DNA of 64,000 nt from assembly GCF_001956215.1 (NCBI RefSeq), contig NZ_MRTQ01000019.1:1-64000 (forward strand), read 5' to 3'. Below are positions 34,837 to 44,383 of the stretch, piece after piece. The notes beneath the pieces were generated by a model that ran no database searches, was not told the DNA's origin, and was given only the letters and a program-made list of their open reading frames with translations. Made by a program: the position numbers and the translations under genes. This DNA is from Paenibacillus sp. FSL R5-0490. GTDB lineage: Bacteria; Bacillota; Bacilli; Bacillales; Cytobacillaceae. Position 1 is the stretch's first letter. Every line of letters starts with the position of its first letter.

Positions 34837-37470
34837 TTATTTCGCATCAAACCATGTCGGACCATAGGAGTAATCAACTTTAAGCGGAACTTTCAGTTCT
34901 ACTGCATTTTCCATTACGTCCGGCACGATTTTTTTAAGTGTTTCTATTTCATCCTCAGGTGCTTCGAAGATCAATTCATCGTGAACTGACAGCAGAAGCC
35001 GTGCTTTGAGTTTTTCTTTTCTTAAGCGGTCAGCCATTTCAATCATGGCCTTTTTTATTATATCTGCCGCACTTCCCTGAATTGGCGTGTTCATAGCGGT
35101 GCGTTCTGCAAAGCTTCGCAGGTTGAAGTTCCGGCTTGTAATTTCAGGCAGATATCTTCTTCTGTGAAGAAGGGTCGAGACATATCCTTTCTGTTTTGCT
35201 TCATGGATAATATCGTCCATGTACTGCTTAACACCAGGATAGCTTTCAAGATACCGGTCAATAAATTTTCCGGCTTCTTTCCGTGTGATGCCAAGGCTCT
35301 GGGAAAGGCCGTAATCACTGATTCCGTATACTATTCCAAAGTTGACTGCCTTAGCATGGCGCCGCATATTGGACGTAACCTCATCGGCATGAACATGGAA
35401 TACTTCCATTGCCGTTTTGGTGTGAATATCCATATCCTCAATAAAGGCTTCAATCAGCTTTTCATCATCTGCAATATGAGCCAGCACTCTCAATTCAATC
35501 TGGGAATAGTCTGCAGCAAAGATAGCCCAGCCGGGTTCTGAAGGAACAAATGCCTGCCTGATTTTCCGCCCTTCCTCCAGACGGATTGGAATATTTTGCA
35601 AGTTCGGATCAGTTGAGCTTAATCTTCCTGTCTGGGTAAGTGCCTGATTGAACCTGGTGTGGACTTTGCCTGTTTCCTTGTTAACTACCTTCAGGAGGCC
35701 TTCAATATAAGTGGACTGAAGCTTGCCAAGCTGGCGGTAGTGCAGGATGTCCCGGATTATTTCATGGGCGTTCTCAAGTTTTTCAAGAACATCTGCCGAA
35801 GTGGAATAGCCTGTCTTCGTTTTTTTAATGACTGGCAGCCCCAATTTTTCAAAAAGGATTACTCCGAGCTGTTTAGGAGAATTGATATTAAAAGCTTCCC
35901 CTGCAAGCTCATGTATCCGCTTTTCAATTTCATCTAATTTGGAGAGCAGATCTTGTCCCATTGTCCTCAGGCGTTCTAAATCCACTTTAACTCCAGTTGA
36001 TTCCATATCTGCTAATATTAAAGAAAGTGGCATTTCCAGGTCATAAAACAGCTCGGATTGCTGGTTTTCCTTTAAATCACTATCAAGCTTTTCCCTCAAT
36101 GTCATCAAGGCTGCTGCTTTTCTTGCTAAATGTCCGCCAAGTTCTTTTTCTTCCGGAATCCGCCTTTTTGCTCCTTTGCCGTAGAAAGCTTCATCAGATT
36201 GAATCGCATGATAGCCATGATTTTTTGCAATAGATGCTATATCCTCAATAGTCTGAGACGGGTTAATAATATATGAAGCAATATAAAGATCAAAGTCTGC
36301 TCCCTTTAGATGAATCCCATGATGCCGGAGTGACACTTCAGATCTTTTTGCATCATACACTGTCTTCTTTTTCGTTTCATCTTCAGCCCATTTTTTAAAG
36401 ACATCTGACTCTAGTGCCTTATCTTTGGAGAAGAAGAAATTCCCTTTATCGTTCGCAACGGAAAAACCAATGATGTCTGCATAATGGTAATTATCCTCTA
36501 GAAGCTCAACATAAAATGCATTTTCATCAGAAAACATATCTTCTTTAATTTCGTCTGCTATGCTAAATTCAATTTCATCCAGATTCTCTTCGATTGCTTC
36601 AGTGTCTCCGCCGATTTTTTCCAGCAGCGAGTTAAAGCCAAGTTCTTTAAAGATACTTATAACTTTCTCTTTTTCAAAACCTTCATATTCAATGTCTTCA
36701 ACTTTTATTTCAACGGGAGCTTCCCTCGTGATAGTAGCAAGTTCTTTACTCATTAAAGCTTGATCCCTGAATTCTTCCAGCTTTTCTTTCAGTTTTTTTC
36801 CGCTCACCTTATCAACAGATTCCAAGAGCTCTTCAAGGGTTCCAAACTCTTTCAGCAATTTAAGGGCTGTTTTTTCGCCCACTCCCGGCACACCTGGAAT
36901 ATTATCTGAACTATCACCCATCAGGCCTTTCATATCAATAATCCTGTCAGGTGTGATTCCGTATTTCTCTTCTATATGAGCCGGCGTATATTCTTCAATA
37001 TCTGTAATTCCTTTGCGGGTAATGCTGACTGTGACAGAATCGGAACTTAACTGCGTTAAATCCTTATCCCCTGATATAACTTTAACTTCATAGCCATCTT
37101 TTTCGGCATGGAGGGACAGTGTTCCAATGATATCATCCGCTTCATAATTTTCCAGTTCATATCTCGAGATTCCATAAGCATCAAGAAGCTCTCTTATATA
37201 AGGAAACTGCTCTGATAGCTCAGGCGGGGTTTTCTGCCGGCCGCCTTTATATTCACTAAAGGTTTTATGGCGGAAGGTTGTTTTTCCGGCATCAAACGCC
37301 ACAAGGAGATGAGTCGGTTTTTCATCCTCCAGAATCCTCTGCAGCATCATGGTAAATCCGTAGACAGCATTGGTATGTATTCCTTTATCATTGTTTAAGA
37401 GCGGCAAAGCAAAAAATGCCCGATAAGCGATGCTGTTGCCATCTATCAGAACAAGCTTTTTTTTATCCAA
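34837..37470 (-). CDS. polA: DNA polymerase I
   Basis: This 877-residue polymerase acts in Okazaki-fragment processing and excision repair. It has the N-terminal 5'-3' exonuclease domain (LIDGNSIAYRAFFALP at 7-22, with the DADDIIG-like EADDIIG near 111), a middle 3'-5' exonuclease-like domain, and a C-terminal family A palm with DYSQIELRVLAHIA (motif A, about 653-666), a fingers helix RRHAKAVNFGIVYG (about 701-714) and SVHDELIFE (motif C, about 828-836). The middle domain appears to lack the full set of metal-binding acids, as in other Bacillus Pol I. A copy of R1 lies in its upstream region. Confidence 0.95.
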   Translation of the reverse strand: MDKKKLVLIDGNSIAYRAFFALPLLNNDKGIHTNAVYGFTMMLQRILEDEKPTHLLVAFDAGKTTFRHKTFSEYKGGRQKTPPELSEQFPYIRELLDAYGISRYELENYEADDIIGTLSLHAEKDGYEVKVISGDKDLTQLSSDSVTVSITRKGITDIEEYTPAHIEEKYGITPDRIIDMKGLMGDSSDNIPGVPGVGEKTALKLLKEFGTLEELLESVDKVSGKKLKEKLEEFRDQALMSKELATITREAPVEIKVEDIEYEGFEKEKVISIFKELGFNSLLEKIGGDTEAIEENLDEIEFSIADEIKEDMFSDENAFYVELLEDNYHYADIIGFSVANDKGNFFFSKDKALESDVFKKWAEDETKKKTVYDAKRSEVSLRHHGIHLKGADFDLYIASYIINPSQTIEDIASIAKNHGYHAIQSDEAFYGKGAKRRIPEEKELGGHLARKAAALMTLREKLDSDLKENQQSELFYDLEMPLSLILADMESTGVKVDLERLRTMGQDLLSKLDEIEKRIHELAGEAFNINSPKQLGVILFEKLGLPVIKKTKTGYSTSADVLEKLENAHEIIRDILHYRQLGKLQSTYIEGLLKVVNKETGKVHTRFNQALTQTGRLSSTDPNLQNIPIRLEEGRKIRQAFVPSEPGWAIFAADYSQIELRVLAHIADDEKLIEAFIEDMDIHTKTAMEVFHVHADEVTSNMRRHAKAVNFGIVYGISDYGLSQSLGITRKEAGKFIDRYLESYPGVKQYMDDIIHEAKQKGYVSTLLHRRRYLPEITSRNFNLRSFAERTAMNTPIQGSAADIIKKAMIEMADRLRKEKLKARLLLSVHDELIFEAPEDEIETLKKIVPDVMENAVELKVPLKVDYSYGPTWFDAK

Positions 37471-37489
37471 TTAATATCTCCTCCTTATT

Positions 37490-37614
37490 AAGAAAAGCGG
37501 AAGCGCCTTGGTCACCCCCGACAAGCACAAGACGGGCCTCCCGGAAAGGCGTTCTTTGCCTTTTTGGGAGGGTTGGCTTGTGACCTCGAGGGGGTAGGCG
37601 CTGCAGCTAGACAG
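37490..37614. repeat. Copy of repeat family R1 (full length), upstream of polA
   Basis: It begins AAGAAAAGCGGAAGCGCC and ends AGGCGCTGCAGCTAGACAG, with GGTCACCCCC pairing to GGGGGTAGGC-side bases and the inner arms GGCCTCCC and GGGAGGGTTGGC pairing. It is the most complete R1 example and lies about 20 bases upstream of the polA start, between hflC and polA. Confidence 0.82.
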
Positions 37615-37657
37615 TTGTCTAACTTGAAAAGGGCAAGTGCCCTTGCCCACAATAAAT

Positions 37658-37715
37658 AAGCCGTTATTTTCCTTTATTCTATCATGAGCAGATAGAGAAA
37701 GAAAAATAACGGCTT
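37658..37715 (-). terminator. Long hairpin terminator after hflC
   Basis: AAGCCGTTATTTT and AAAATAACGGCTT are perfect 13-bp arms. Between them TCTATC and GATAGA add an inner stem, making one hairpin of about 58 bases. TTATTTATT follows on the minus strand. Confidence 0.8.
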
Positions 37716-37731
37716 TTCACTTAAATGCTAT

Positions 37732-38664
37732 TTAATGAGTATTCCCCATCAGCAGACGCGCATATGGTGAATCAGAAGGCAGAACAATTACAGTCTCGCC
37801 ATTGATAGTCTTTTTATAGGATTCAAGTGTCCGGAATAAGGAATAGAATTCAGGATCTTTTGAGAATGCTTCATTGTAGACCTTCGCGGCTCCCGCTTCC
37901 CCTTCTGCCCGAATGACTTCAGCATCTGCCTGGGCCTTCGCAAGCATTTCCCTGACGGTCCTGTCTGTTTCAGCGATAATAACATTCTTCTGGGCATCAC
38001 CCCTGGACAGATATTCCTGGGCTGTCGACTGGCGCTCGGAAATCATCCTGGTATACACAGACTGTTCATTTTCAGCCGGCAGATCAGTCCTTTTAATGCG
38101 AACATCTGTTACCGTGATTCCATAATTATCATTTGCAAGCAGCTCATTCACTTTTGTGGTGATTTGATCATTCAATGATCCTCGTGAAGATTTTTCATCA
38201 TTGATGATTTCTTCATAATTCAGCCGGCCCAGTTCGGAGCGGGTCACGGAGTAGATGAACTCTTCCATTCTGGCCTCCGCTCCCTCCAATGTTCTGGCGT
38301 TTGAAATCATTTTTTTCGGATCCTCAATCTTCCAGACTGCATAGTTATCGATAATCATGACCTTTTTGTCCTTAGTATTGATTTCAGCTTCAGACACGTC
38401 ATAAGTCATTTGATATTTTGGAAGTGTGGTAACACTTTGGATGAATGGTATTTTATACGCTAATCCAGGTTCACTCTCAATCCTGACCACCTCTCCAAAT
38501 TGCCGGATAACCTTGTATTCCCCTTCCTTTACAATAAACAGGTTGCTGAACAATATCCCTAGTCCTGCAATGATGAGCACCAGGATGATTCCTAGTTTGG
38601 TATAGCTTCTCCACTTGAAATTTCCGCCCCGTTCATTGATATTCACAATATTTTGATCACTCAT
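37732..38664 (-). CDS. hflC: SPFH-domain membrane protein HflC
   Basis: This 310-residue protein has one N-terminal membrane helix (about 25-45), a band-7/SPFH domain (about 47-220) and a long helical tail rich in Ala and Glu (about 220-280). With HflK it forms a membrane assembly that encloses and modulates the FtsH protease in better-studied bacteria. Its start overlaps the hflK stop by eight bases, so the two are coupled. From memory B. subtilis lacks the pair, so it is an addition between phoR and polA. Confidence 0.9.
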   Translation of the reverse strand: MSDQNIVNINERGGNFKWRSYTKLGIILVLIIAGLGILFSNLFIVKEGEYKVIRQFGEVVRIESEPGLAYKIPFIQSVTTLPKYQMTYDVSEAEINTKDKKVMIIDNYAVWKIEDPKKMISNARTLEGAEARMEEFIYSVTRSELGRLNYEEIINDEKSSRGSLNDQITTKVNELLANDNYGITVTDVRIKRTDLPAENEQSVYTRMISERQSTAQEYLSRGDAQKNVIIAETDRTVREMLAKAQADAEVIRAEGEAGAAKVYNEAFSKDPEFYSLFRTLESYKKTINGETVIVLPSDSPYARLLMGNTH

Positions 38665-39622
38665 TATCCGTGCCTCCCTCCTCTTTCGGTTTAGCCTGTT
38701 CTTTCTCCAGAGGCCTGATCGGGAAATACTTCATAGTGTTTCCATCGTCATTCATAATGTAAATCTCTGCACCTGGAAGAACTTGCTCAAGGGTTTCAAT
38801 GACAAGACGCTCTCTTGTTATATCAGGATTATTTTTATATTCCCCATACAATTTATTAAAGACTGCTACATCTCCACGTGCTCTTTCGAGACGGGCTGCC
38901 TTTTCCCCATTTGCTTTAGAGATAAGTGCTTTCTTCTCACCTTCTGCTTCATTCATTCTCTGATTCTTATATTTATCTGCTTCATTTTTTTTAGTATTTG
39001 CGGTTTCCCTCGCATCGGTTACATCCGTAAAAGCTTTTCTTACATCATCATTCGGCAGCTCGACATCCTGGAGTTTTACTGCAAGAATGGATATGCCAAT
39101 ATCATATTTGCCAATTAAAGAGGTTAGGAGCTCTCTGACATCCGCTTCGATATCTGCTTTACCTGAAGTCAGCGCGTCATCTATCTTCGATCCTCCGATA
39201 ATACTTCTTAAGGATGAGGAAGTAGCATCATATAGAATTTCTTCCGGCTCCTCAGCATTATAAAGGTATTTTTCCGGATCAGTAATTTTCCACTGGACAA
39301 CCAGATCTGCAAGAACGATATTTTCATCCCCGGTTATCATCTTTGTCTCATCGGGAAAATCCTTTATTTTGCCATCTTTTTCTTCATATCCAAACTGCAG
39401 TGAGAATGTTTCCTTTGAAAGCTTCTCCACGCTTTGGACAGGCCACGGCAATTTAAAGTGAAGGCCCGGCTCCGTAATGCCTTCCTCAACTTTTCCAAAT
39501 GTTAAAATGACTGCCTGATCCGATTCATCGACGGTATACCATGTTGTAAAGGCAACTATACTTAAAATAACAATTGCGATAATTAGCCCTGCGATTGTAT
39601 AAATCCGCTTTAAGCTGATCAT
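38657..39622 (-). CDS. hflK: FtsH protease modulator HflK
   Basis: This 321-residue protein has an N-terminal membrane helix (about 5-28), the SPFH domain with DESDQAVILTFGKV and EPGLHFKLPWPVQSVEKL, and a coiled-coil tail with NEADKYKNQRMNEAEGEKKA. The ATG at 39622 follows GGGGAGAG; an upstream in-frame ATG has no better site. It precedes and overlaps hflC. The same pair modulates FtsH in E. coli; its effect in this organism is inferred only. Confidence 0.88.
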   Translation of the reverse strand: MISLKRIYTIAGLIIAIVILSIVAFTTWYTVDESDQAVILTFGKVEEGITEPGLHFKLPWPVQSVEKLSKETFSLQFGYEEKDGKIKDFPDETKMITGDENIVLADLVVQWKITDPEKYLYNAEEPEEILYDATSSSLRSIIGGSKIDDALTSGKADIEADVRELLTSLIGKYDIGISILAVKLQDVELPNDDVRKAFTDVTDARETANTKKNEADKYKNQRMNEAEGEKKALISKANGEKAARLERARGDVAVFNKLYGEYKNNPDITRERLVIETLEQVLPGAEIYIMNDDGNTMKYFPIRPLEKEQAKPKEEGGTDNE

Positions 39623-39729
39623 TTCTCTCTCCCCTTCCCAGCAATTTCTATAACTTTTCATACGATTTATTTACGTAAAGGTTTCATAAATATGACAAAA
39701 GTTAAAGAAAGAAGGAAAGTCGAAGAAAA

Positions 39730-39768
39730 TGAAAAAGGCGAAAGCGGGGTCAGCTTTCACCTTTTTCT
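39730..39768. terminator. Bidirectional terminator after phoR
   Basis: GAAAAAGGCGAAAGC and GCTTTCACCTTTTTC pair in a 15-bp stem with one mismatch, with T-rich arms on both strands. It separates phoPR from hflKC. Confidence 0.8.
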
Positions 39769-39885
39769 ATGGCTCCTTGGATGAAGGGGTTTAACAATTA
39801 TGATTTTATCAGCTGAATGTAAAGGGAACATAAATCTACTGTGAAAATAATGTAAAGTTAATCCTGCCACTTCATCCATTTTTTC

Positions 39886-41646
39886 CTATATTTTTTTCGG
39901 AAGTTCAATAATAAAGGCGGTGCCTTTGCCGACCTCGCTTTTTACTGAGATGGTTCCCTTATGTGCTTCAACGAGATGCTTTACGATTGCAAGCCCCAGC
40001 CCTGTTCCTCCGGAGTTCCTGCTTCTGGCTTTATCAACCCGATAAAAACGTTCAAAGATACGCGGAATTTCTGCGGCTTCAATTCCAATCCCCGTATCCC
40101 TTATTTCGGTTAAAACTGTGCTGCCTGAATCTGCAGACGAAATATAGACGACCCCTTGATTTGGCGTATAAGAAATTGCATTTGATATGATATTTATAAA
40201 CACCTGCTTAAGCCGGTGAACATCACCTTCAATATATACAGGTTTATCCACTCTCTTATATTCCAAAACGATTTCCTTTTCCGCTGCTTTTCCTTTCATG
40301 ATGGCTACCACATCTTCGAGCACATCAGCCAGATCCAGTTGCTGAATGGACAAGCTAAAGCCTTGTTTTTCGATTTTTGACAGATCCAGCAATTCCTGAA
40401 TAAGAGATTGCAGGCGATCACTTTCCTTTAAAATGATGTTGAGAAAATCATTAAGAGTCTGCTTGTTTTCCATCGCACCATCCAAAAGAGTTTCAGAGAA
40501 GCCCTTTATAGAGGTAATAGGTGTTTTCAATTCATGAGAAACGTTCGCTACAAAATCCTTCCTCATCTGCTCAAGCTTCTTCAGTTCTGTAATATCATGA
40601 AAAACCAGCAATATCCCTTTCCATTCATCATTCGTGCCGATAATTGGAACTCCATATACTTCAAAATAACGTCTTTCGATATTGACGGGAATAATGAGCT
40701 GTTTTTTTACTTTCTGCTCGGTCATAAAAATTTCTTCAACCACTTCGTTAATACCTTTATGTTCTATCACTTCATAATAAAGCTTGTAAAGGTATTCGGA
40801 GGGATTGACATTGAAAACCTCTTTATATGGCCGGTTCACTAAATTAATATAGCCTCTGCTGTCAATTAGAATCAAACCGCTTCCCATGTTTTCAATGAGC
40901 GCCCCAAGTCTGTCCTGCTGCATTTCCTGGGATTTCACCATTTCCTGAAGATTTCTCGCCAGTACATTGATAGACTTACTCAGCATACCTGTTTCATCTT
41001 CCTGATCTTCATATGTTCTTGCCCGATAGTTTCCCTTAGTAAGTTCAATCGCAACCTGTGTTGCTGACTCGATAGGCTTTGTATATCGAGCCATAATTCT
41101 TGACCCGAGCAGAATAATCATAAATAAAGACAGCCCAAGACTGACCGCTAAAATCCACCAAATCTGCTGATAGGCCTTTTGGAATTCAGCCAGCTTCGTG
41201 CTTAAGAAGATATAGCCTTCCTTCTCGCCATTTATCATGACAGGCTGCCAATAATAGTGCAGATTAAACCCTCCGGCCACTTCCCATCCTGATTCATATG
41301 CAGATTTCTTTTTTAATACTTCAAATATGATTTCCTGGTGCCTGTTTTGCGTTGTCTCATTTTTGATGCTGCTATCCATTAATATTCTGCCCTTGCTATC
41401 AGTAGCAGTTACATGCACATCAAGTATGTCACCAAGCTCATTGATTCTCTCAATACTAATGGATCCAATTCCTCCATTGCCCTCAATATAGCTCGCAGCC
41501 ATTTCAGTCTCTTTTTGAAGACGTGCATCAAATGTATTTAAATAATAGCTTTTAAAAAGCTGGCCTAAAAGAAGGCCTAATGCAATTAAAACAACCAGAA
41601 TTAATGAAAGCAATGCGAAAAGCAGGCGGGTGCGAAAGGTCGTCAT
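39886..41646 (-). CDS. phoR: Phosphate sensor histidine kinase PhoR
   Basis: This 586-residue kinase has two membrane helices (8-30 and 162-182) around an extracytoplasmic sensor domain, a HAMP linker (about 183-235), a PAS domain (about 245-350), and the kinase core. The phosphoacceptor is His371 in VANVSHELKTPITS; the ATP domain has the N box NIISNAISYTP and the G boxes RDTGIG and SGGTGLGLAIVKHL. It phosphorylates PhoP under phosphate limitation. Its start overlaps the phoP stop by four bases. Confidence 0.95.
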   Translation of the reverse strand: MTTFRTRLLFALLSLILVVLIALGLLLGQLFKSYYLNTFDARLQKETEMAASYIEGNGGIGSISIERINELGDILDVHVTATDSKGRILMDSSIKNETTQNRHQEIIFEVLKKKSAYESGWEVAGGFNLHYYWQPVMINGEKEGYIFLSTKLAEFQKAYQQIWWILAVSLGLSLFMIILLGSRIMARYTKPIESATQVAIELTKGNYRARTYEDQEDETGMLSKSINVLARNLQEMVKSQEMQQDRLGALIENMGSGLILIDSRGYINLVNRPYKEVFNVNPSEYLYKLYYEVIEHKGINEVVEEIFMTEQKVKKQLIIPVNIERRYFEVYGVPIIGTNDEWKGILLVFHDITELKKLEQMRKDFVANVSHELKTPITSIKGFSETLLDGAMENKQTLNDFLNIILKESDRLQSLIQELLDLSKIEKQGFSLSIQQLDLADVLEDVVAIMKGKAAEKEIVLEYKRVDKPVYIEGDVHRLKQVFINIISNAISYTPNQGVVYISSADSGSTVLTEIRDTGIGIEAAEIPRIFERFYRVDKARSRNSGGTGLGLAIVKHLVEAHKGTISVKSEVGKGTAFIIELPKKI

Positions 41647-42359
41647 TCTCCTTTAGGCTCCTCCAATTTGTAGCCCAGTCCGCGAATGGTCTTGATATAT
41701 ACAGGTTTTTTTGTGTTTGCTTCGATTTTCTCTCTTAAATGGCTAATATGTACATCAACGATTCTCGTGTCTCCTGCAAAATCATAATTCCAGACTGCAC
41801 TAAGCAGCTGATCCCTTGTAAGGACACGGCTTTTATTCTTGGCAAGATATAATAGCAATTCAAATTCTTTCGGAGTTAATTCAAGGAGTTCTTCTTCAAA
41901 ATAAGCTTCGTAATGCTGCGGAAAGATTTTAAGACCGCCAATCCTAAAAGAATCACCATCTTCTGCTTTCTCTTCGGAAGCTTCAGGCACAAATTGTGTT
42001 CTCCGCAAGATCGCTTTAACCCTGGCAACCACTTCCCGGGGGCTAAAAGGTTTTGTCATGTAATCATCTGCACCCAGTTCAAGACCAAGCACCTTATCAA
42101 ACTCATCATCCTTGGCCGTCAGCATTAAAATAGGCGTCACTATTTTCTGCTGTCTAAGCTGTTTGCATACTTCTATTCCATCAAGCTTTGGCAGCATAAG
42201 ATCAAGTACAATAAGATCCGGCTTTTCAGAAATGGCCAGATCTTTGCCCTCCTGGCCATCCATGGCTGTAATTACTTCATAGCCCGCCTGCTGCAGGTTG
42301 TATTGAAGTAAAGTTACGATAGATTGTTCGTCATCTACAACTAGAATTTTCTTATCCAT
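41643..42359 (-). CDS. phoP: Phosphate response regulator PhoP
   Basis: This 238-residue OmpR-family regulator has a receiver domain with DD at 9-10, phosphoacceptor Asp53 in LIVLDLMLPKLDG, Thr and Lys of the switch (LTAK, near 81), and a C-terminal winged-helix DNA-binding domain (about 140-235, ELTPKEFELLLYLAKN and VDVHISHLREKIE). It activates phosphate-starvation genes with PhoR. It heads the phoP-phoR pair. Position directly after the TCA genes citZ-icd-mdh is the B. subtilis order. Confidence 0.95.
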   Translation of the reverse strand: MDKKILVVDDEQSIVTLLQYNLQQAGYEVITAMDGQEGKDLAISEKPDLIVLDLMLPKLDGIEVCKQLRQQKIVTPILMLTAKDDEFDKVLGLELGADDYMTKPFSPREVVARVKAILRRTQFVPEASEEKAEDGDSFRIGGLKIFPQHYEAYFEEELLELTPKEFELLLYLAKNKSRVLTRDQLLSAVWNYDFAGDTRIVDVHISHLREKIEANTKKPVYIKTIRGLGYKLEEPKGE

Positions 42360-42532
42360 ACGATCCTCCGAGTGAATGAATTACCCCTGTTTAAACTTCA
42401 CTGTTGTTTTTCAGCGATTCTTTATAAAAAGCAGGTATCCCTCCTGCCTATTAAACCCCTTTTGCCACATATCTTTATTATAATATAGTTCATGATTTTT
42501 TTCGGGTCAATTGTTGTAAAGGAAGGATTTCA

Positions 42533-42566
42533 TCAAAAAAGATGTGCATATGCTGCACATCTTTTG
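42533..42566 (-). terminator. Terminator of the MaoC-like gene
   Basis: AAAAGATGTGCA and TGCACATCTTTT pair and TTGATG follows on the minus strand, directly after the stop codon. Confidence 0.88.
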
Positions 42567-42570
42567 ACTA

Positions 42571-43047
42571 TCAGAAATTATCCAAAGCATTGCCATCCAT
42601 AGGCTGAGGCTTGTATGGAGGGCATACAAGGAGCTGTCCATTAATAACCGTCTGGTCCTCTTCATTTGTTCCCTGGACCTTAATTTGCACGGTATGATTT
42701 GATGTGTTCACTTCTGTTACTTCAAATAAAAATTGAACCGTACCATAATGATAGACAGGCTTCGTGTACTCGATTTCCTGTTTTAATACATGGCTTCCGG
42801 GACCCGGCAAATATTTTGATATGGCGGAGTTAATGATGCCATTCAGCATAACACTTGGTACAATTGGTTTTTTATAAGGGGTTTGTGAAGCATAATCATG
42901 CTGAATATATAAAGGGTTTGCATCGTTTGTAAGGCCCAGATACAGCAATAGATCCTTATCTTCTATTTTTTCTGTTAGCGTCAATTTTTCGCCCACAGAT
43001 ATTTCTTCTATGGATCTTCCCAGTTTTCTTTTCTTTCCAAGCAGCAT
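42571..43047 (-). CDS. MaoC-like hotdog-fold dehydratase
   Basis: This 158-residue protein has a MaoC/enoyl hydratase-type hotdog fold. The hydratase motif region is LTNDANPLYIQHDYASQTPY (about 44-63), holding the Asp and His expected of R-specific enoyl-CoA hydratases, followed by KPIVPSVMLNGIINSAI. It may hydrate or dehydrate acyl thioesters; the substrate is not evident. The ATG at 43047 follows GGAGG. It is a single gene between mdh and phoP, with a perfect cre between its likely promoter and its ribosome site, so catabolite repression is expected. Confidence 0.82.
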   Translation of the reverse strand: MLLGKKRKLGRSIEEISVGEKLTLTEKIEDKDLLLYLGLTNDANPLYIQHDYASQTPYKKPIVPSVMLNGIINSAISKYLPGPGSHVLKQEIEYTKPVYHYGTVQFLFEVTEVNTSNHTVQIKVQGTNEEDQTVINGQLLVCPPYKPQPMDGNALDNF

Positions 43048-43067
43048 AGCTAAGCACCTCCGAGTTT

Positions 43068-43081
43068 TGTAACCGTTTACA
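43068..43081. promoter_or_regulatory. Perfect cre (CcpA site) upstream of the MaoC-like gene
   Basis: On the minus strand TGTAAACGGTTACA fits every position of the cre consensus TGNAANCGNWNNCA. It lies 21-34 bases before the start codon, directly after a plausible -10 (TTGATT-N17-TAATTA), a position that suits repression. Confidence 0.85.
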
Positions 43082-43090
43082 TAATTACTG

Positions 43091-43134
43091 TAAAAAAATA
43101 GACTAATCAATATTTTAAATTATTCAGTCTATTT
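43091..43134 (-). terminator. Hairpin with T tract ahead of the MaoC-like gene
   Basis: On the minus strand AATAGACT and AGTCTATT pair across an AT-rich inner region and are followed by TTTTTAC. It may back up the mdh terminator or act as an attenuator for the MaoC-like gene. Confidence 0.5.
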
Positions 43135-43180
43135 TCTCTATGATATCATCTTATACTATTTCCCAAAAGGGCTTCCAGTA

Positions 43181-43212
43181 AAAAAAATCCGGGAGAAAGC
43201 CCCCCGGAATTT
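43181..43212 (-). terminator. Terminator of mdh (end of the citZ-icd-mdh group)
   Basis: TCCGGG and CCCGGA pair around a 9-base loop and are followed by eight Ts on the minus strand. Confidence 0.87.
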
Positions 43213-43232
43213 CTTACATAGATTAGACCATC

Positions 43233-44174
43233 CTAGTAAGCTAATACTTCCATTACCTTGCGAACTGAATCTGCCGACTTATCGAGGGCAGCTTTTTCTT
43301 CACTTGTCAGTTCAAGCTCTATTACTTTTTCGATTCCGTTTGCTCCAAGGATTGCAGGCACACCCAGATAGATTCCTTCGTAGCCATATTCTCCTTCAAG
43401 GTAAGCAATGGAAGGCAGTACGCGGCGCTGATCTTTAAGGATGGCTTCACACATTTCCACAAGGGAAGCAGCTGGAGCATAGTAAGCACTTCCATTGCCT
43501 AATAAGTTGACGATTTCTCCACCGCCTTTGCGTGTACGCTCAACAATGGCATCCAGACGATCCTTTGAAATTAATGATTCTAAAGGAATGCCGCCAGCAT
43601 ATGAATAGCGGACTAGCGGAACCATGTCATCACCATGTCCGCCAAGTACAAATCCTGTAATGTCTTTAACAGACAAATTCAGTTCCTGCGCGACAAATGT
43701 CCGGAAGCGGGCTGTGTCAAGAACACCTGACTGCCCAATTACACGGTTTTTCGGGAAACCTGATTCCTTGAAAACTGTATAAGTCATTGCATCCACTGGA
43801 TTAGTCAGCACAACAATATAGCTATTAGGAGAATGTTTTGCAATCTCCTGCGCTACACTTTTCATAATCTTCTGGTTCGTTTGAACAAGGTCATCACGGC
43901 TCATGCCCGGCTTCCGTGCAATGCCAGCGGTAATAACTACAATGTCAGAGTCTTGTGTATCTTCATAGCTTGAAGTACCAGTGATATTCGAATCGAATCC
44001 CTGAACAGGACTTGCTTCAAGCATATCAAGAGCTTTTCCCTTTGTAGGGTTTTCCATTTGCGGAATATCGACCAGCACGACATCCCCAAGTTCCTTTTGA
44101 GCCAGTAAGAATGCAGTTGTTGCTCCAGTAAATCCTCCACCGATTACAGAAATCTTTTTGCGTTTCAATGACAT
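43233..44174 (-). CDS. mdh: Malate dehydrogenase
   Basis: This 313-residue enzyme oxidises malate to oxaloacetate with NAD in the TCA cycle. It is of the lactate dehydrogenase-like type: [13 protein letters not shown]-binding motif at 12-21, Asp at the end of beta-2 (VLVDI), [11 protein letters not shown] active loop near 86-96, and proton-relay His in [10 protein letters not shown] near 178-187. AGGAGG precedes the ATG. It is last in the citZ-icd-mdh series, about 210 bases after icd. Confidence 0.96.
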   Translation of the reverse strand: MSLKRKKISVIGGGFTGATTAFLLAQKELGDVVLVDIPQMENPTKGKALDMLEASPVQGFDSNITGTSSYEDTQDSDIVVITAGIARKPGMSRDDLVQTNQKIMKSVAQEIAKHSPNSYIVVLTNPVDAMTYTVFKESGFPKNRVIGQSGVLDTARFRTFVAQELNLSVKDITGFVLGGHGDDMVPLVRYSYAGGIPLESLISKDRLDAIVERTRKGGGEIVNLLGNGSAYYAPAASLVEMCEAILKDQRRVLPSIAYLEGEYGYEGIYLGVPAILGANGIEKVIELELTSEEKAALDKSADSVRKVMEVLAY

Positions 44175-44349
44175 GAGCAGTTCCTCCTTTTGGAAATGAA
44201 AGTTTCAGGATTTGCATCCTTTATGTAAGAGGCTGTTTCAAGGAACAGCCTTCCTATATACACAATTTCAGAGAATCGCCAGCTGCCCGGCAAAAGAAGT
44301 TTTCCTCAGGGAAGCACACAAAATATACTGCATGAATAGTATATTAATC

Positions 44350-44377
44350 AAAAGCGCCTTTTATTAAAGGCGCTTTT
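44350..44377 (-). terminator. Terminator of icd
   Basis: AAAAGCGCCTTT and AAAGGCGCTTTT form a perfect stem around a short loop, with a short T tract after it on the minus strand. Its presence implies mdh also has its own promoter or depends on readthrough. Confidence 0.75.
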
Positions 44378-44383
44378 ACTTTT

